From the NCBI RefSeq assembly GCF_009026145.1, contig NZ_WBUE01000001.1:124001-188000 (forward strand): a stretch of 64,000 nt of DNA, in the 5' to 3' direction. Shown here piece after piece: positions 18,398-28,239 of this stretch. Numbering within the stretch: position 1 is the stretch's first letter; every line of letters starts with the position of its first letter. This DNA comes from Hyphomicrobium sp. (GTDB lineage Bacteria > Pseudomonadota > Alphaproteobacteria > Rhizobiales > Hyphomicrobiaceae). Below the pieces are notes generated by a model. The model was given only the letters and a program-made list of their open reading frames with translations, did no database searches and was not told where the DNA came from. The position numbers were made by a program, and so were the translations under genes.

Positions 18398-18685
18398 ATG
18401 CCGAAGGGATACGTGATCGTCCGCGCCGAGGTGACCAACCCCGAGCAGTGGGCCGAATACGTCGCCAAGTCGAAGATCGCACTCGACAAATTCGGCGGTA
18501 AGCCGATCGTGCGCGGCGGGCAAGCGAAGATCGTCGAGGGCGAAGGGCTCCCCCGCAACGTCGTGATCGAGTTCGACAGCTACGATAAGGCGCTTGGCTA
18601 CGCCACGTCCCCCGAGTACGCCGAAGCCAGGAAGGCGCGCCAGGGCGCCGGTACGCTGCACATGGTCGTCGTCGAGGGCGTCTGA
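18398..18685 (+). CDS. DUF1330 family protein
   Basis: The ATG at 18398 follows AGGGAGGAG at 18381-18389, a good ribosome binding site. The 95-residue dimeric ferredoxin-like fold is recognisable by MPKGYVIVRAEVTNPEQWAEYV at the start and RNVVIEFDSYDKALGYATSPEYAEARKAR near the end, the hallmark of DUF1330. Function is unknown; family members are small cytoplasmic proteins. It is 33 bp downstream of pyrF. Confidence 0.88.
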   Translation: MPKGYVIVRAEVTNPEQWAEYVAKSKIALDKFGGKPIVRGGQAKIVEGEGLPRNVVIEFDSYDKALGYATSPEYAEARKARQGAGTLHMVVVEGV

Positions 18686-18703
18686 TGGTTGCCGGAAAGC
18701 GTC

Positions 18704-18802
18704 CTCCCTCCCCCTCGATGGGGGAGGGCCGAGGTGGGGTTGGTGCAGCACCTCAAATGTAGTGCCCCCTCCCTGACCCTCCCCCACAAGGGGGGAGGGA
18801 AG
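18704..18802. repeat. G/C-run palindromic repeat pair
   Basis: Two short hairpins lie about 75 bp apart: CCCTCCCC(18706-18713)/GGGGAGGG(18721-18728), and CCCTCCCCC(18777-18785)/a matching G-run with GGGAGGGA (18790-18800). Between them is GGCCGAGGTGGGGTTGGTGCAGC. Palindromes of this CCCTCCCC...GGGGAGGG type are common dispersed repeats in alphaproteobacteria. It lies in the open 5' extension of trmD and argues against that extension being translated. Confidence 0.55.
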
Positions 18803-18817
18803 TCCTGTGGTGCAAGC

Positions 18818-19549
18818 ATGCCGCACTTTCCGATCAGAGGTGAGCGCGCGCCATGGCGGGCGACGGTGCTGACGCTGTTCCCGGAGATGTTCCCCGGGCC
18901 GCTCGGCGTCTCGCTCTGCGGCCAGGCGCTGGAGGCGGGGCTGTGGGCGTTGCGTACGGTTCCCATCCGTGAATTTGGCATCGGCCGCCACCGCTCCGTC
19001 GACGACACGCCAGCCGGCGGCGGTGCCGGCATGGTGATGCGCGCCGACGTCCTCGCCGCTGCCATCGACCACGCGCGCCAAGCCGAGACCGAAGCGCCGC
19101 TGATCTATTTGTCGCCGCGCGGCGCCCCACTCACCCAGGCGCTCGCCGCCGAGCTTGCCGCCGGCCCCGGCGTGCTGTTGCTTGCCGGCCGCTTCGAGGG
19201 CATCGACGAACGTGTCATCGCCGCGCGCCAAATGCGCGAGGTCTCGATCGGCGACTACGTGCTGTCGGGCGGCGAGCTCGCTGCCATGGTGCTGATCGAC
19301 GCCTGCGTGCGGCTGTTGCCGGGGGTAATCGGTACCGAAGGCTCCTTGAGCGAAGAGAGCTTTGAGGGCGGCCTGCTCGAGTACCCGCAGTACACCAAGC
19401 CGCGCGAATGGGAGGGGTGCACCATTCCCGACGTGCTGCTGTCCGGCGACCACAAGAGGATCGCCGAATGGCGCCGCCAGGAGGCCGAGCGACTGACGGC
19501 CGAGCGCCGGCCGGACCTACTGAAAAAGCCCAGCGGACGCCGGTCCTAG
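18818..19549 (+). CDS. trmD: tRNA (guanine-N1-)-methyltransferase
   Basis: TrmD methylates G37 of tRNAs with a G36, preventing frameshifts. It is a SPOUT-class methyltransferase with a trefoil-knot SAM site, seen here as [28 protein letters not shown] and the [17 protein letters not shown] loop. The ATG at 18818 gives 243 residues; the frame is open to 18689, but that part is a palindromic repeat. The usual upstream neighbours rpsP and rimM are absent here. rplS follows after 180 bp, the normal partner. Confidence 0.93.
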   Translation: MPHFPIRGERAPWRATVLTLFPEMFPGPLGVSLCGQALEAGLWALRTVPIREFGIGRHRSVDDTPAGGGAGMVMRADVLAAAIDHARQAETEAPLIYLSPRGAPLTQALAAELAAGPGVLLLAGRFEGIDERVIAARQMREVSIGDYVLSGGELAAMVLIDACVRLLPGVIGTEGSLSEESFEGGLLEYPQYTKPREWEGCTIPDVLLSGDHKRIAEWRRQEAERLTAERRPDLLKKPSGRRS

Positions 19550-19729
19550 CGGCGGAATAGCGCGCTCCCCTTCCCCGGCGGCCCGATCTGGCTACAAATC
19601 ACCGCAACGCATATCGACAAGCCCCAATGTTTCGGCTATGACCCCGGGCAAATTCCCCAAGGCTTGCCGTTACGGGGTGCCGGCCTGTCGCCGTGCCTCG
19701 ACGGTCTATTTCTACGGTTCAGGTGCCCC

Positions 19730-20383
19730 ATGAACGTTATCCAAGAGCTCGAGCGCGAGCAGATCAGCGCCGTCACGGCGAAGCGCGGCGTGCCGGAGTT
19801 CGGCCCCGGCGACACCGTCAAGGTGATGGTGAAGGTCATCGAGGGCGATAACGTCCGCACCCAGGCCTACGAGGGCGTCGTCATCGGCCGCTCCGGCGCC
19901 GGCATCAACGAGAACTTCACCGTCCGCAAGATCTCCTACGGCGAGGGCGTCGAGCGCGTCTTCCCGATCTACTCCCCCTACATTGCTGAGATCGAGGTTC
20001 TGCGCCGCGGCAAAGTCCGCCGCGCCAAGCTCTATTACCTGCGCGGCCGCCGCGGTAAGTCGGCGCGCATCGCCGAGCGCTCGGACGCGCGCGCGCGCCG
20101 CCTCAACGCCGCCTGGAAGGGCTTCAAGAAGCAGAAGGGCGAGCCGGACGATCTCACGCAGATCAAGGGCATCGACGCCGACCTCGCCGCCCGTCTGCGC
20201 CAGCTCAACTGCATCAAGCTGGAGCAGATCGCCAACCTGTCGGACGACGACATCGCCAACATCGACGAGACGCTGCAGCTCGGCGGCCGCATCGAGAAGG
20301 ACGACTGGGTCGGCCAGGCGCAGGGCCTCATCGCCGAGGCCTCCGCGGCGGAAGTGCCGGCCGAGGAAGAGGCCAAGGCCTGA
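19730..20383 (+). CDS. rplS: 50S ribosomal protein L19 with C-terminal extension
   Basis: L19 sits at the 30S-50S interface. Residues 1-125 are a normal L19: [47 protein letters not shown] and [15 protein letters not shown]. The protein then runs on to 217 residues, about 90 beyond the usual end. The tail ([38 protein letters not shown]) is a helix-hairpin-helix-like module of the kind attached to L21 and L19 in Rhizobiales. The role of the tail is unknown. The start is fixed by L19 homology at ATG 19730. Confidence 0.95.
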   Translation: MNVIQELEREQISAVTAKRGVPEFGPGDTVKVMVKVIEGDNVRTQAYEGVVIGRSGAGINENFTVRKISYGEGVERVFPIYSPYIAEIEVLRRGKVRRAKLYYLRGRRGKSARIAERSDARARRLNAAWKGFKKQKGEPDDLTQIKGIDADLAARLRQLNCIKLEQIANLSDDDIANIDETLQLGGRIEKDDWVGQAQGLIAEASAAEVPAEEEAKA

Positions 20384-20411
20384 GCCTGCCCCTAGTTGCT
20401 GTGCGGTATTG

Positions 20412-20445
20412 CGGCGCGCTTCTCAGGAGCGCGCCGTTACTGTTT
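20412..20445 (+). terminator. rplS terminator
   Basis: A 9-bp stem CGGCGCGCT (20412-20420) / AGCGCGCCG (20428-20436) with a 7-nt loop is followed by TTACTGTTTT. It lies 29 bp after the rplS stop and forms the boundary between the housekeeping block and the nif island. Confidence 0.8.
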
Positions 20446-20486
20446 TCGACCCGAAGTTTGATCGGGAAACGCCGTGCAATGCAGCC

Positions 20487-20783
20487 TCAGCCGAACTTGT
20501 AGAGCACGCCGTAGCCGCCGCGCGGATAGCTCCACTCGATGTCGCCCGAGGGCTCGGCGATCAGCCGGCAGGTGCCGCACTCGACGCATCCGTCGGCGGC
20601 GATCTCCACCTGGCCAGCGCCATTCAGCGCGTAGCAGCGCGCCGGACACGCCGTGAGCAGTGCGCGCAGCGCCGGCGTCGGCACGCTGTGCGGACGCACC
20701 TTGATGTGCACGCGGCCGGCATCGACGAGGTAGCGGTTCTGGTAGAGCTTGTCCTCGACGCGTATTGCGAGTGGGGCCGTCAT
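20487..20783 (-). CDS. fixX: FixX ferredoxin-like protein
   Basis: FixX is the ferredoxin-like subunit of the FixABCX electron-bifurcating complex. The ATG at 20783 ([23 protein letters not shown]) gives 98 residues. The cluster cysteines are in the ACPARCY segment and the [13 protein letters not shown] segment. A homologous N-terminal leader and the [14 protein letters not shown] end are typical of the FixX family. It is the last gene of the fixABCX operon, 58 bp after fixC, and lies next to the rplS terminator. Confidence 0.93.
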   Translation of the reverse strand: MTAPLAIRVEDKLYQNRYLVDAGRVHIKVRPHSVPTPALRALLTACPARCYALNGAGQVEIAADGCVECGTCRLIAEPSGDIEWSYPRGGYGVLYKFG

Positions 20784-20841
20784 CTCAACCTCCAATTTCG
20801 TTCGCCGATCCCTATGGCGGCGCATGCGCCGCGCATGCCGA

Positions 20842-22149
20842 TCATCTCCACGCCCGTGCTAAGCGGAAGCCGTCGGCGAACAGGCCGAGCCACGAGCGCG
20901 CCGACACGAAGGCGCGGATCGTCGTCTTTTCCTTCTCGACCTTGGGCGTGCCGTCGACGCGCACGAAGTTTTGCATCGCGCGCGAGACGAGCTGCGGATA
21001 GGTGAGGAAAAAGCTCTGCGACTGGGTGTGCAGCAGCGCCGGCATATCCTTGTACTTCTTCAGGTCCTTGATGACGAAGGACTTGTCGAGCATCTGCTTG
21101 TAGAGGGCGAGGTTCTCTTCCGTCATCGCCTTGCGCCGCCGCTTGAGCTGGAAGATCGCCTCGCCGGCGATGCGCCCCGAGGTCATGGCGAGGTTGGAGC
21201 CTTCGCGGTGGATCGCGTTGTTGAGCTGCGCCGCATCGCCGACCACCACCCAGCCGTCGCCGTAGAGCTTCGGGATAGCCTTGAATCCGCCCTCGGGAAT
21301 GAGATGGGCGGAATACTCCTTGACCTCCGAGCCCTCGATGAGCGGCGCCACCGACGGGTGGCGCTTGAAGCGCTCGATCAGGTCGTAGGGCGCCTCGCCG
21401 GTCTTCTGGAAGTCCGAGACGAGGCAGCCGATGCCGAGCGAGATGCACTCCTTGTTGGCATAGATGAAGCCCATGCCGGTCATGCCGCGCGATATGGTGC
21501 CGGCCGCCTCGATGACCGTGCCTTCGTCCCCCTTGAGGTTGAAGCGCGCCTCGATGGTCTCGCGTGGCAGGAAGTGCATCTCCTTGACCGCTAGCGCGAC
21601 GTTCTCCGGCTTGGGGATGTCGCGCAGACCGGCGCGCGTGCCCAGCAGGCCCGTCACGCCCTCGGCGATGACCACAACGTCGGCGCGCACCAGCCCCCCG
21701 GCGCGGTCCGTACGCACACCGATAACCTTGCCGAACTGATCCTTGACGAGTTCGACGACGGTCGTCTCGCACAGCACGACGGCGCCGGTCTCCTGCACCT
21801 TCTTGGAGAACCACTTGTCGAACTGGGCACGGATGATGGTGTAGCGGTTGGGACGCTGCTCGTTGAAGTCGTCGGAGCGGTAGTGCAGCCCGACGTGTGA
21901 GCGGTCGTCCATCATCCAAAAGCGCTGTTCGACGAGGTGGCGCTCGAGCGGCGCATCCTCGCGGAAGTCCGGGATCAGCTTCTCCAGCATCTCCGAATAG
22001 AGGATGGCGCCTTGCACGTTTTTGGAGCCGGCATACTCGCCGCGCTCCAGCTGCAGCACTTTGAGGCCGCGCTTGAACATGGTGAGCGCCGCGGCGTTGC
22101 CGGCCATGCCGGCCCCGACCACGATGGCATCGAACTTCTCCTCGATCAT
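20842..22149 (-). CDS. fixC: FixC, electron-transferring flavoprotein-quinone oxidoreductase type
   Basis: FixC is the membrane-associated FAD protein of the FixABCX complex, related to ETF-ubiquinone oxidoreductase. It feeds high-potential electrons to quinone while FixX passes low-potential electrons towards nitrogenase. The 435-residue protein opens with the Rossmann motif [16 protein letters not shown] and has [12 protein letters not shown], an FAD-binding GD motif, near residue 285. It lies 10 bp downstream of fixB, so the two are translationally close. Confidence 0.95.
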   Translation of the reverse strand: MIEEKFDAIVVGAGMAGNAAALTMFKRGLKVLQLERGEYAGSKNVQGAILYSEMLEKLIPDFREDAPLERHLVEQRFWMMDDRSHVGLHYRSDDFNEQRPNRYTIIRAQFDKWFSKKVQETGAVVLCETTVVELVKDQFGKVIGVRTDRAGGLVRADVVVIAEGVTGLLGTRAGLRDIPKPENVALAVKEMHFLPRETIEARFNLKGDEGTVIEAAGTISRGMTGMGFIYANKECISLGIGCLVSDFQKTGEAPYDLIERFKRHPSVAPLIEGSEVKEYSAHLIPEGGFKAIPKLYGDGWVVVGDAAQLNNAIHREGSNLAMTSGRIAGEAIFQLKRRRKAMTEENLALYKQMLDKSFVIKDLKKYKDMPALLHTQSQSFFLTYPQLVSRAMQNFVRVDGTPKVEKEKTTIRAFVSARSWLGLFADGFRLARAWR

Positions 22150-22159
22150 CGCGCTGCTC

Positions 22160-23266
22160 CTAGCTCGCTATGCGGTCACGCGTGCTGGCCGACAGGCGCT
22201 GGCGGAACGCCTCGGTGAGGGCCGGCAGCAGGCGCACGGCGTCGGTGACGATGCCGACGTGCGCGAAGTCGAAGATCGGCGCGTTCTTGTCGGTATTGAT
22301 GGCGACGATGAGATCGGCACCTTCGACTCCGACGCGGTGCTGAACGGCGCCCGAAATGCCGGCGGCGATGTAGAGCCGCGGCCGGATGGTCTTGCCGGTC
22401 TGGCCGATCTGGCGATCGGCGGCCATCCAGCCCTTCTGCACCACGGGACGCGAGCAGCCAAATTCGGCGCCGAGCACGGAGGCGAGCTGGCGCACGAGCT
22501 GGAAGTTCTCCTGCGAGCCGAGCCCAAGACCGCCGGCGACGACCACGTCGGCGTAGGCGAGGGACGACTTCTCCGACTGCCGGTCGGGTAGGAAGGAGAG
22601 CACCTTGGTAACGACGTCGTCCTCGACCATGTTCAAGGGATGCTCGATGAGGCGCGTGAGGGGACGCTCGATGCGCTCCGGCATCGGCATCACGCGCGGG
22701 CGCACCGTCGCCATCTGCGGGCGGTAGTTGAGCGTATAGATGGTGCACAAGAGCGAACCGCCGAAGGTCGGGCGCGTCGCCGCCAACGAGCCGTCCGTGT
22801 CGACGTCGAGGGCGGTGCAGTCGGCGGTGAGGCCGGTGAGCAGCGTCGTCGCCACGGCACCGGCAAGGTCGCGACCGAGCGTCGTCGCCCCGAGCAGCAG
22901 GATCTCCGGCTTGTAGGTGTTGACGAGGTCGGTCATCGCCCGCGTGTAGGGCTCGTTGCGGTAATTGGCGAGCAGGTCGCTTTCGACGAGGTAGACGAGA
23001 TCGGCGCCGTAGCAGCTTGCCTCGGCAGCGGCGCGCCGGACACCTTCGCCGGGCGAGCCGAGCACGACGGCGGCGAGGTCGACGCCGAGCTTGGTGGCCA
23101 GCGCGCGCCCGGCCCCGAGCAGCTCCCACGATACGGGATGCACCTCGCCGCGCTCCTGCTCGATGAACACCCAGACGTGCTTGTAGTCCTTGAAGTGGTC
23201 GGGGAGCGCCTTCTTGGTGTTGGCGCGGCCGCCGGCGGCTGCGGGTGGTTTTTGTGCCTCGGCCAT
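22160..23266 (-). CDS. fixB: FixB, electron-transfer flavoprotein alpha-like subunit
   Basis: FixB is the alpha-type ETF subunit that binds the bifurcating or transfer FAD. At 368 residues it matches the family. The C-terminal FAD domain shows [52 protein letters not shown] and [15 protein letters not shown]. The N-terminus has a Gly/Ala-rich lead ([22 protein letters not shown]). It ends 10 bp before fixC and starts 19 bp after fixA stops. Confidence 0.95.
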   Translation of the reverse strand: MAEAQKPPAAAGGRANTKKALPDHFKDYKHVWVFIEQERGEVHPVSWELLGAGRALATKLGVDLAAVVLGSPGEGVRRAAAEASCYGADLVYLVESDLLANYRNEPYTRAMTDLVNTYKPEILLLGATTLGRDLAGAVATTLLTGLTADCTALDVDTDGSLAATRPTFGGSLLCTIYTLNYRPQMATVRPRVMPMPERIERPLTRLIEHPLNMVEDDVVTKVLSFLPDRQSEKSSLAYADVVVAGGLGLGSQENFQLVRQLASVLGAEFGCSRPVVQKGWMAADRQIGQTGKTIRPRLYIAAGISGAVQHRVGVEGADLIVAINTDKNAPIFDFAHVGIVTDAVRLLPALTEAFRQRLSASTRDRIAS

Positions 23267-23285
23267 CGCGATCCCTCTGGGGTGC

Positions 23286-24131
23286 CTAGTATCCGCGTGC
23301 GAGCGTCATCAGCTTCGCTTCGAGCTCTGGCTGCTGCTTGAAGATTTCGGCGATGAGCGCCTCTGCGGGAGGCTGTTCACCGGGTTCGACGAAGGTCGCC
23401 TTGGTCGAGCGCGCGGTGGGCGCGAACACCTTCTTGACGATGGTCGGCGAGCCCCTAAGGCCGCACTTGGCGACGTCCTTGATGCCGGCGTCGGCGGCGC
23501 TCCACTTGATGATCTCGGCACGTGCGGCGCGCAAAGCTTCCGACAACGAGCCGCGGCGGATCTCGTTGGTCGCCTCCAGCATGGTGATGAGGCACGGCAT
23601 ACGCGTGCTCAGCACTTGCACGCCGCCTTCGGCGCGCCGCTCCACTTGTATGGTGCGCGCCGCAACATCGATTTCCGCGATGCGCGAGACATAGGTGAGC
23701 TGCGTCAGGCCGAGGCGCTTGGCGATGCCCGGCCCCACCTGCGCCGTGTCGCCGTCGATGGTCTGCTTGCCGGTGAAGACGATGTCGGGCGCCCCGAACG
23801 TGGCGCCGATCTTGGAGATCGCCGTCGCCAGCGCGAACGTCGTCGCCAGCGTATCGGAGCCGGCGAAGAAGCGGTCGGTGAGCAGCACGGCGCGGTCGGC
23901 GCCGAAGGTCAGCGCCTTGCGTAGCGTGTCCTCGGCCATGGGCGGTCCCATGGTGAGGATGGTCACCTCGGCCCCGAACTTGTCGCGCAAGCGCAGTGCT
24001 TCCTCGATGGCGAACAGGTCGTAGGGGTTGATGATCGTCGGCACGCCCTGCCGCATGATCGTGTTGGTGACCGGGTGCACACGGATTTGCGCGGAATCCG
24101 GAACCTGTTTGATGCAGACGACGATATGCAT
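23286..24131 (-). CDS. fixA: FixA, electron-transfer flavoprotein beta-like subunit
   Basis: FixA is the beta-type ETF subunit that accepts electrons from NADH in the FixABCX complex, which generates low-potential electrons for nitrogenase. The ATG at 24131 ([18 protein letters not shown]) gives 281 residues; an in-frame ATG seven codons upstream is less family-like. [28 protein letters not shown] and [12 protein letters not shown] segments are present. It is the first gene of fixABCX and has its own sigma-54/NifA promoter. Confidence 0.95.
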   Translation of the reverse strand: MHIVVCIKQVPDSAQIRVHPVTNTIMRQGVPTIINPYDLFAIEEALRLRDKFGAEVTILTMGPPMAEDTLRKALTFGADRAVLLTDRFFAGSDTLATTFALATAISKIGATFGAPDIVFTGKQTIDGDTAQVGPGIAKRLGLTQLTYVSRIAEIDVAARTIQVERRAEGGVQVLSTRMPCLITMLEATNEIRRGSLSEALRAARAEIIKWSAADAGIKDVAKCGLRGSPTIVKKVFAPTARSTKATFVEPGEQPPAEALIAEIFKQQPELEAKLMTLARGY

Positions 24132-24170
24132 GCGCGCACCCACGTGCCTCATGGCTTCAATCGCTTAAGA

Positions 24171-24288
24171 GCAAGGGCCATACCAAGTACGTCCGTTTTA
24201 CATTCGTGTTGCCGTACAATGTCTTAGCTCCTCCTTGGCATGACGGCGTCGCCGTGGCGGCGACAGCATCGATGTCGGAAACCCGACA
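24171..24288 (-). promoter_or_regulatory. sigma-54 promoter and NifA activator site for fixABCX
   Basis: Read on the minus strand, the -24/-12 element is TGGTATG-N4-TTGC (24185-24171). A perfect palindromic NifA site TGTCGGAAACCCGACA is at 24273-24288, about 120 bp upstream of the expected start point. The site lies between the nifW stop and fixA. Confidence 0.8.
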
Positions 24289-24299
24289 ACGCACCCTGC

Positions 24300-24644
24300 C
24301 TACTTGAGGGTATCGAACGGCACGAACGTCGCCGGCGTCTTCGGCTCGACCGCTTCCCGCAGCACCTTGAACACGCGCTCATCGAGCGGCGAGGAGGTGA
24401 CGAAGTCGCCGTACGCGCGCTCGAGGTTTGCCTTGCAGCGGGCGGCGATCGTCGCCGGCGGCAGGCCGGCGAAATCCTCACTGGCAAGGTATTGGCCCAT
24501 GCGCTTCAGGATGTGCAGCCGCGCCACGCGCACGACCTTCTCGTCATAGGGAAGGTCGAGAATGGCGAAGAAGTCTTCGGCTGAAGAGGCCGCCTTGAGC
24601 TTCGCCAGCACATCGACGTCGGGGCTAGTTGTCGCGCATGTCAT
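24300..24644 (-). CDS. nifW: NifW nitrogenase-protective protein
   Basis: NifW associates with the MoFe protein under oxygen and helps protect or mature it. The 114-residue protein shows the family core SAEDFFAILDLPYDEKVVRVARLHILKRMGQYL and the terminal PFDTLK. It is 12 bp after cysE and is the last gene of the iscA-nifU-nifS-nifV-cysE-nifW unit. The fixA activator site starts right after its stop codon. Confidence 0.93.
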   Translation of the reverse strand: MTCATTSPDVDVLAKLKAASSAEDFFAILDLPYDEKVVRVARLHILKRMGQYLASEDFAGLPPATIAARCKANLERAYGDFVTSSPLDERVFKVLREAVEPKTPATFVPFDTLK

Positions 24645-24656
24645 CGAACGAACTCC

Positions 24657-25439
24657 CTAGCGCTTGCGATCATTGAGAACTTCGGCAGCTACATTGGGCC
24701 CGCTGGCGCCGGACGCTCCCTCACGCCAACGCCTCTGCATGTGGGCGAGGCGCGTCTCGAGGAAATCGATGCGGTCCAGCATGACGGCGAGCGCGTCGCC
24801 GACCGGGTCAGGGATGCTATGATGGTCGAGGTCGATGCGGCCGGCGATTCTGCGCCCCTCGCGGTCTGGATGCACAATGCGCGCCGGAATGCCGACCAGC
24901 GTCACGCCGGGCGGCGCGCTCTTGACGACCACCGAATTGGCACCGATGCGCGCCCCCCTGCCGATGACGATGGGACCGAGGATCTTGGCACCCGCCCCGA
25001 CCACGACCCCATCCTCGAGCGTCGGATGTCGCTTGCCGCTCGACCACGTCGTGCCGCCGAGCGTGACCCCGTGATACAGCGTCACATCGTCTCCGACCTG
25101 GGCAGTCTCGCCGATGACGACGCCCGCCCCGTGATCGATGAAGAAGCGGCGGCCAATGGTGGCGCCGGGATGGATGTCGACATTGGTGAGCAGACGGCCC
25201 AGCCAAGAAACGAGGCGCCCCGCAAAGCGCCAGCCGGCGCGCCACAGCCGGTGCGCCAAGCGGTGCCAGATAATGGCGTGCACGCCGGGATAGGTCAGCA
25301 GCGTCTCGACATCGCTACGCGCTGCCGGGTCGCGCGAGCGCACGCAGCGCACGTCCTCTCTGAGCAGGGCGAGCAATGACAGTGCCGGCGTCGAGGTCAC
25401 GACGGATTGGCGCGCCGCAATGTTCACGCCTTCGCCCAT
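24657..25439 (-). CDS. cysE: Serine O-acetyltransferase (CysE/NifP type)
   Basis: This enzyme acetylates serine as the first step of cysteine synthesis. In nif operons it is called NifP and supplies cysteine for NifS-dependent Fe-S assembly. The left-handed beta-helix is obvious ([44 protein letters not shown]), including the catalytic His of the DHGAG loop. The N-terminal helical domain is short. The 5' end overlaps the 3' end of nifV by 16 bp, so translation is coupled. Confidence 0.9.
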   Translation of the reverse strand: MGEGVNIAARQSVVTSTPALSLLALLREDVRCVRSRDPAARSDVETLLTYPGVHAIIWHRLAHRLWRAGWRFAGRLVSWLGRLLTNVDIHPGATIGRRFFIDHGAGVVIGETAQVGDDVTLYHGVTLGGTTWSSGKRHPTLEDGVVVGAGAKILGPIVIGRGARIGANSVVVKSAPPGVTLVGIPARIVHPDREGRRIAGRIDLDHHSIPDPVGDALAVMLDRIDFLETRLAHMQRRWREGASGASGPNVAAEVLNDRKR

Positions 25440-26608
25440 GACTCTCCCCTGACCGCGGCTGACGACGGAGAGCAGCGCACCTCGCGCCAGATCTCGGCGA
25501 GCTGCTCCGCTGTCACGGAGCGCTTGGTCCTGGTCGCATGCGCGCGCACGCGGGCGAGAATGGTGGCCATCTCGACCGCGTCCGCCTCCAGTCGCAGATC
25601 GCCGAGGCGGGCCGACAACGCCGCCAGCCCCGAGTGCTTGCCGATGACGAATTGGTGCGCGCGCCCGAGCAGCGCCGGGTCCAGCGCTTGATACGTTCTC
25701 ATGTCCTTGAGCAGGCCGTCGACGTGGATGCCGGACTCGTGCGTGAAGACGTGATCGCCCACAATTGCCTTGCCCGGCGGAACCGGACGCGCCGCGGCGG
25801 CGGCGACGACGCGAGCTACGCGGTCGAGTTCGGTCGGCACGATGCCGGTGGCACTGCCGTAGAGGTGCAGAAGCGCGATCGCCACCTCCTCCAGCGGCGC
25901 ATTGCCGGCGCGCTCGCCCAGCCCGATCACCGTCACCGAGGCATGGGTGGCGCCGGCGCGCACGGCGGCGAGGGTGTTGGCGGTGGCCAGCCCCAGATCA
26001 TCGTGAGCATGGATTTCGAGCTCGAGGTCGGTCGCCGCGCGCAGCCGCTGCACCAGCGCGAAGGTCGCGAACGGATCGAGGACGCTGAGCGTGTCGGCGA
26101 TACGAAAGCGCTGTGCCCCCGCGGCGCGCGCCGCGTCCATCACCTCGATGAGAAAATCGACGTCGGCGCGCGAAGAATCCTCCCCGCCCACGGCGACATC
26201 GAACCCTCGATCGCGAGCGTAGTCGACAACGCGAGCGATTGCCTCCAGCACCGCCGGGCGCCCGCCGCGCAGCTTGGCGGCGATCTGCACGTCGGAGACC
26301 GGCACCGAGAGATTGACCATGGAAACACCGGTACGCAGCGCGGCATCGACGTCCTCGGTGCGCATGCGGCACCAGGCGATCGCCCGCAACGGCAGCGCCG
26401 CTTCGACGGTGGCGCGGATGGCCGCGATCTCCTCGCGCCCCATAGCCGGCGTGCCGACCTCGGCCTCGCTGACGCCCGCCGCAGCCAGCGCCCGGGCAAT
26501 GGCGACCTTCTCGGCCGCCGTGAACGCAACGCCGGGCGCCTGCTCGCCGTCGCGCAGCGTCGTGTCGTTGAGGATAATGGCGGGGGACTGCACACTGCGG
26601 TCACGCAT
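25424..26608 (-). CDS. nifV: Homocitrate synthase NifV
   Basis: NifV condenses acetyl-CoA with 2-oxoglutarate to homocitrate, the organic ligand of FeMo-co. The 394-residue protein opens [34 protein letters not shown], the metal-binding strand of the HMG-CoA-lyase-like TIM barrel. It carries [23 protein letters not shown] and the [19 protein letters not shown] motif. The nifS stop overlaps the nifV start by 8 bp. The C-terminal part after about residue 330 is the short regulatory tail found in NifV. Confidence 0.95.
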   Translation of the reverse strand: MRDRSVQSPAIILNDTTLRDGEQAPGVAFTAAEKVAIARALAAAGVSEAEVGTPAMGREEIAAIRATVEAALPLRAIAWCRMRTEDVDAALRTGVSMVNLSVPVSDVQIAAKLRGGRPAVLEAIARVVDYARDRGFDVAVGGEDSSRADVDFLIEVMDAARAAGAQRFRIADTLSVLDPFATFALVQRLRAATDLELEIHAHDDLGLATANTLAAVRAGATHASVTVIGLGERAGNAPLEEVAIALLHLYGSATGIVPTELDRVARVVAAAAARPVPPGKAIVGDHVFTHESGIHVDGLLKDMRTYQALDPALLGRAHQFVIGKHSGLAALSARLGDLRLEADAVEMATILARVRAHATRTKRSVTAEQLAEIWREVRCSPSSAAVRGESWAKA

Positions 26609-27797
26609 GGGCGCGCTGCAGCGTTGCCGCCGCTGCCTCCCCTGCGTTCGGCGCAGCCATGGCGCGCAGCTTGGCCAGCACGCCGGGGATAATTTCTAGC
26701 GCGCGATCGACCTCTTCTTGCGTATTGTCGCGCGATAGCGAGAAGCGCACCCCGCCGCGCAGCGCCGTCTCCGGCACGCGCATCGCCTGCAGCACGTGCG
26801 AGGGCTCGAACGACCCGGCGGCGCACGCCGAGCCGAGCGAAACCGCAAGCCCCGCCTTGTCGAGCAGCAACACGATGTCCTCGCCCTCGACCCCATGGAA
26901 GGCGACATTCGAGGTGTTGGCGACCCGCTCGTTGTCACCGCCGACGACGAAGCAGTCGGGAACGCGCGCAACAAGCCCTGATTCGAGCCGATCGCGCAGC
27001 GCGCACGCGCGCGTCGTCTCGTCCCCTAGATGGTGCACAGCGAGCTCGGCGGCCTTGCCGAGCGCAGCGATGCCGGGGACGTTCTCCGTGCCCCCGCGCC
27101 GCCCGCGCTCCTGGCGTCCACCAAGGATCTGCGGCGCAAAACGCACCCCGCGGCGGACATAGAGCGCCCCGATGCCCTTGGGCGCGTGCAGCTTATGACC
27201 GGAGATCGACAGCATGTCGATCTGCATCGATTTCACATCCATCGGCAGCTTGCCCGCGGCCTGCACGGCGTCGGTGTGGAACAGCGCGCCCGCCGCCTTG
27301 GCCTTGGCCGCCAACTCGGCGACGGGGAAGATGACGCCGGTCTCGTTGTTGGCCCACATGATGGAAACCACCGCGACGCGGTCCGATAACGCCGCCTCGT
27401 AGGCGGCCATGTCGATGCGCCCGTCGGCATCTACGGGGATGACGTGCAGGCGAATCCCGCGGCGGGCGAGCGCCGTGCTCAATGCCAGCACTGCCAGATG
27501 CTCGACGGCGCTGACGATAATCTCCGTCTTCCCCGGCGATACTTCGAGCGCCGAGCGAATGGCCGCGTTGACGCCCTCGGTACCACCCGACGTGAACACG
27601 ATCTCGTCGTCGTGGCCGGCACCCATCAGAGCGCGCACCTGTCCGCGCGCGCGCTTGACCGCCGTCTGCGGCGCAGCACTGAAGCCATGCATGGACGATG
27701 GATTGCCGAACTCCGCGTCGAGCAGCGGCAACATGACCTCGAGCACGCGCGGATCGAGGCGCGTCGTCGCGTTGTTGTCGAAGTAGATCGACGCCAT
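26601..27797 (-). CDS. nifS: Cysteine desulfurase NifS
   Basis: NifS is a PLP enzyme that releases sulfane sulfur from cysteine for cluster assembly. The 398-residue protein starts MASIYFDNNATTRLDPRV. It has the PLP lysine in ISGHKLHAPKGIGALYV, near residue 206, and the reactive Cys in SLGSACAAGSFEPSHVLQAM, near residue 330. Both are intact. It is preceded by the NifU C-terminal gene and overlaps nifV. Confidence 0.96.
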   Translation of the reverse strand: MASIYFDNNATTRLDPRVLEVMLPLLDAEFGNPSSMHGFSAAPQTAVKRARGQVRALMGAGHDDEIVFTSGGTEGVNAAIRSALEVSPGKTEIIVSAVEHLAVLALSTALARRGIRLHVIPVDADGRIDMAAYEAALSDRVAVVSIMWANNETGVIFPVAELAAKAKAAGALFHTDAVQAAGKLPMDVKSMQIDMLSISGHKLHAPKGIGALYVRRGVRFAPQILGGRQERGRRGGTENVPGIAALGKAAELAVHHLGDETTRACALRDRLESGLVARVPDCFVVGGDNERVANTSNVAFHGVEGEDIVLLLDKAGLAVSLGSACAAGSFEPSHVLQAMRVPETALRGGVRFSLSRDNTQEEVDRALEIIPGVLAKLRAMAAPNAGEAAAATLQRAHA

Positions 27798-27827
27798 GAG
27801 CAGTCCCCGTGACGCAGCCTAGCGTGC

Positions 27828-28211
27828 CTAACCCACCGGAATGACGCGCAGCGGCACCCCGAGTGAGGCGGTCAGCCGCTCCTGCACTCCGGCGATGGTC
27901 ACCGACGCCATATGGCAACCGACGCACGCCCCGGTGAGCTTCACGTAGATGGTGTTGCCGTCGACATCGACGAGCTCGCAGTCGCCGCCGTCGCGCTTGA
28001 GGTAGGGTCGCAGATCCTCGATCGCCTTCTCGATGAGGGCGATCTTTTCCAGCGAGTCGCCTTCCATGATGCGCTGGCGCGGGCGCTGTGCCGGCTGCGG
28101 GCGCAAGCTTTGCGGCGGCCTGGGTGCGACCGGGGCCGGCCGGCTCAAACGTGCCGGAGGCGCCGGCTCCGGCGCCGCCATGCCTTCGCCCATCATGATG
28201 GCGTCATCCAC
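27828..28211 (-). CDS. NifU C-terminal domain protein (Nfu-like scaffold)
   Basis: This 127-residue protein carries only the NifU C-terminal Fe-S scaffold domain: KAIEDLRPYLKRDGGDCELV, VKLTGACVGCHMASVT with CVGC at C96/C99, and a terminal RVIPV. The N-terminal 50 residues are Pro/Arg/Ala-rich linker. The N-terminal IscU-like and central [2Fe-2S] domains of full-length NifU are missing, with no trace of them within the preceding 30 bp. It is cotranscribed with iscA and nifS. The gene is intact rather than frameshifted. Confidence 0.9.
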   Translation of the reverse strand: MDDAIMMGEGMAAPEPAPPARLSRPAPVAPRPPQSLRPQPAQRPRQRIMEGDSLEKIALIEKAIEDLRPYLKRDGGDCELVDVDGNTIYVKLTGACVGCHMASVTIAGVQERLTASLGVPLRVIPVG

Positions 28212-28239
28212 CTGCTTGACCCTCCTTCGCTCTCCGAAC

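Noticed and set aside
18689..18817. N-terminal extension of trmD by 43 codons
   Set aside because: It is composed of the CCCTCCCC palindromic repeat, and TrmD homology begins at the ATG at 18818.
24206..24217. TGT-N6-ACA near fixA
   Set aside because: The spacer is 6 rather than 10, so it is not a NifA site; the correct palindrome is at 24273-24288.
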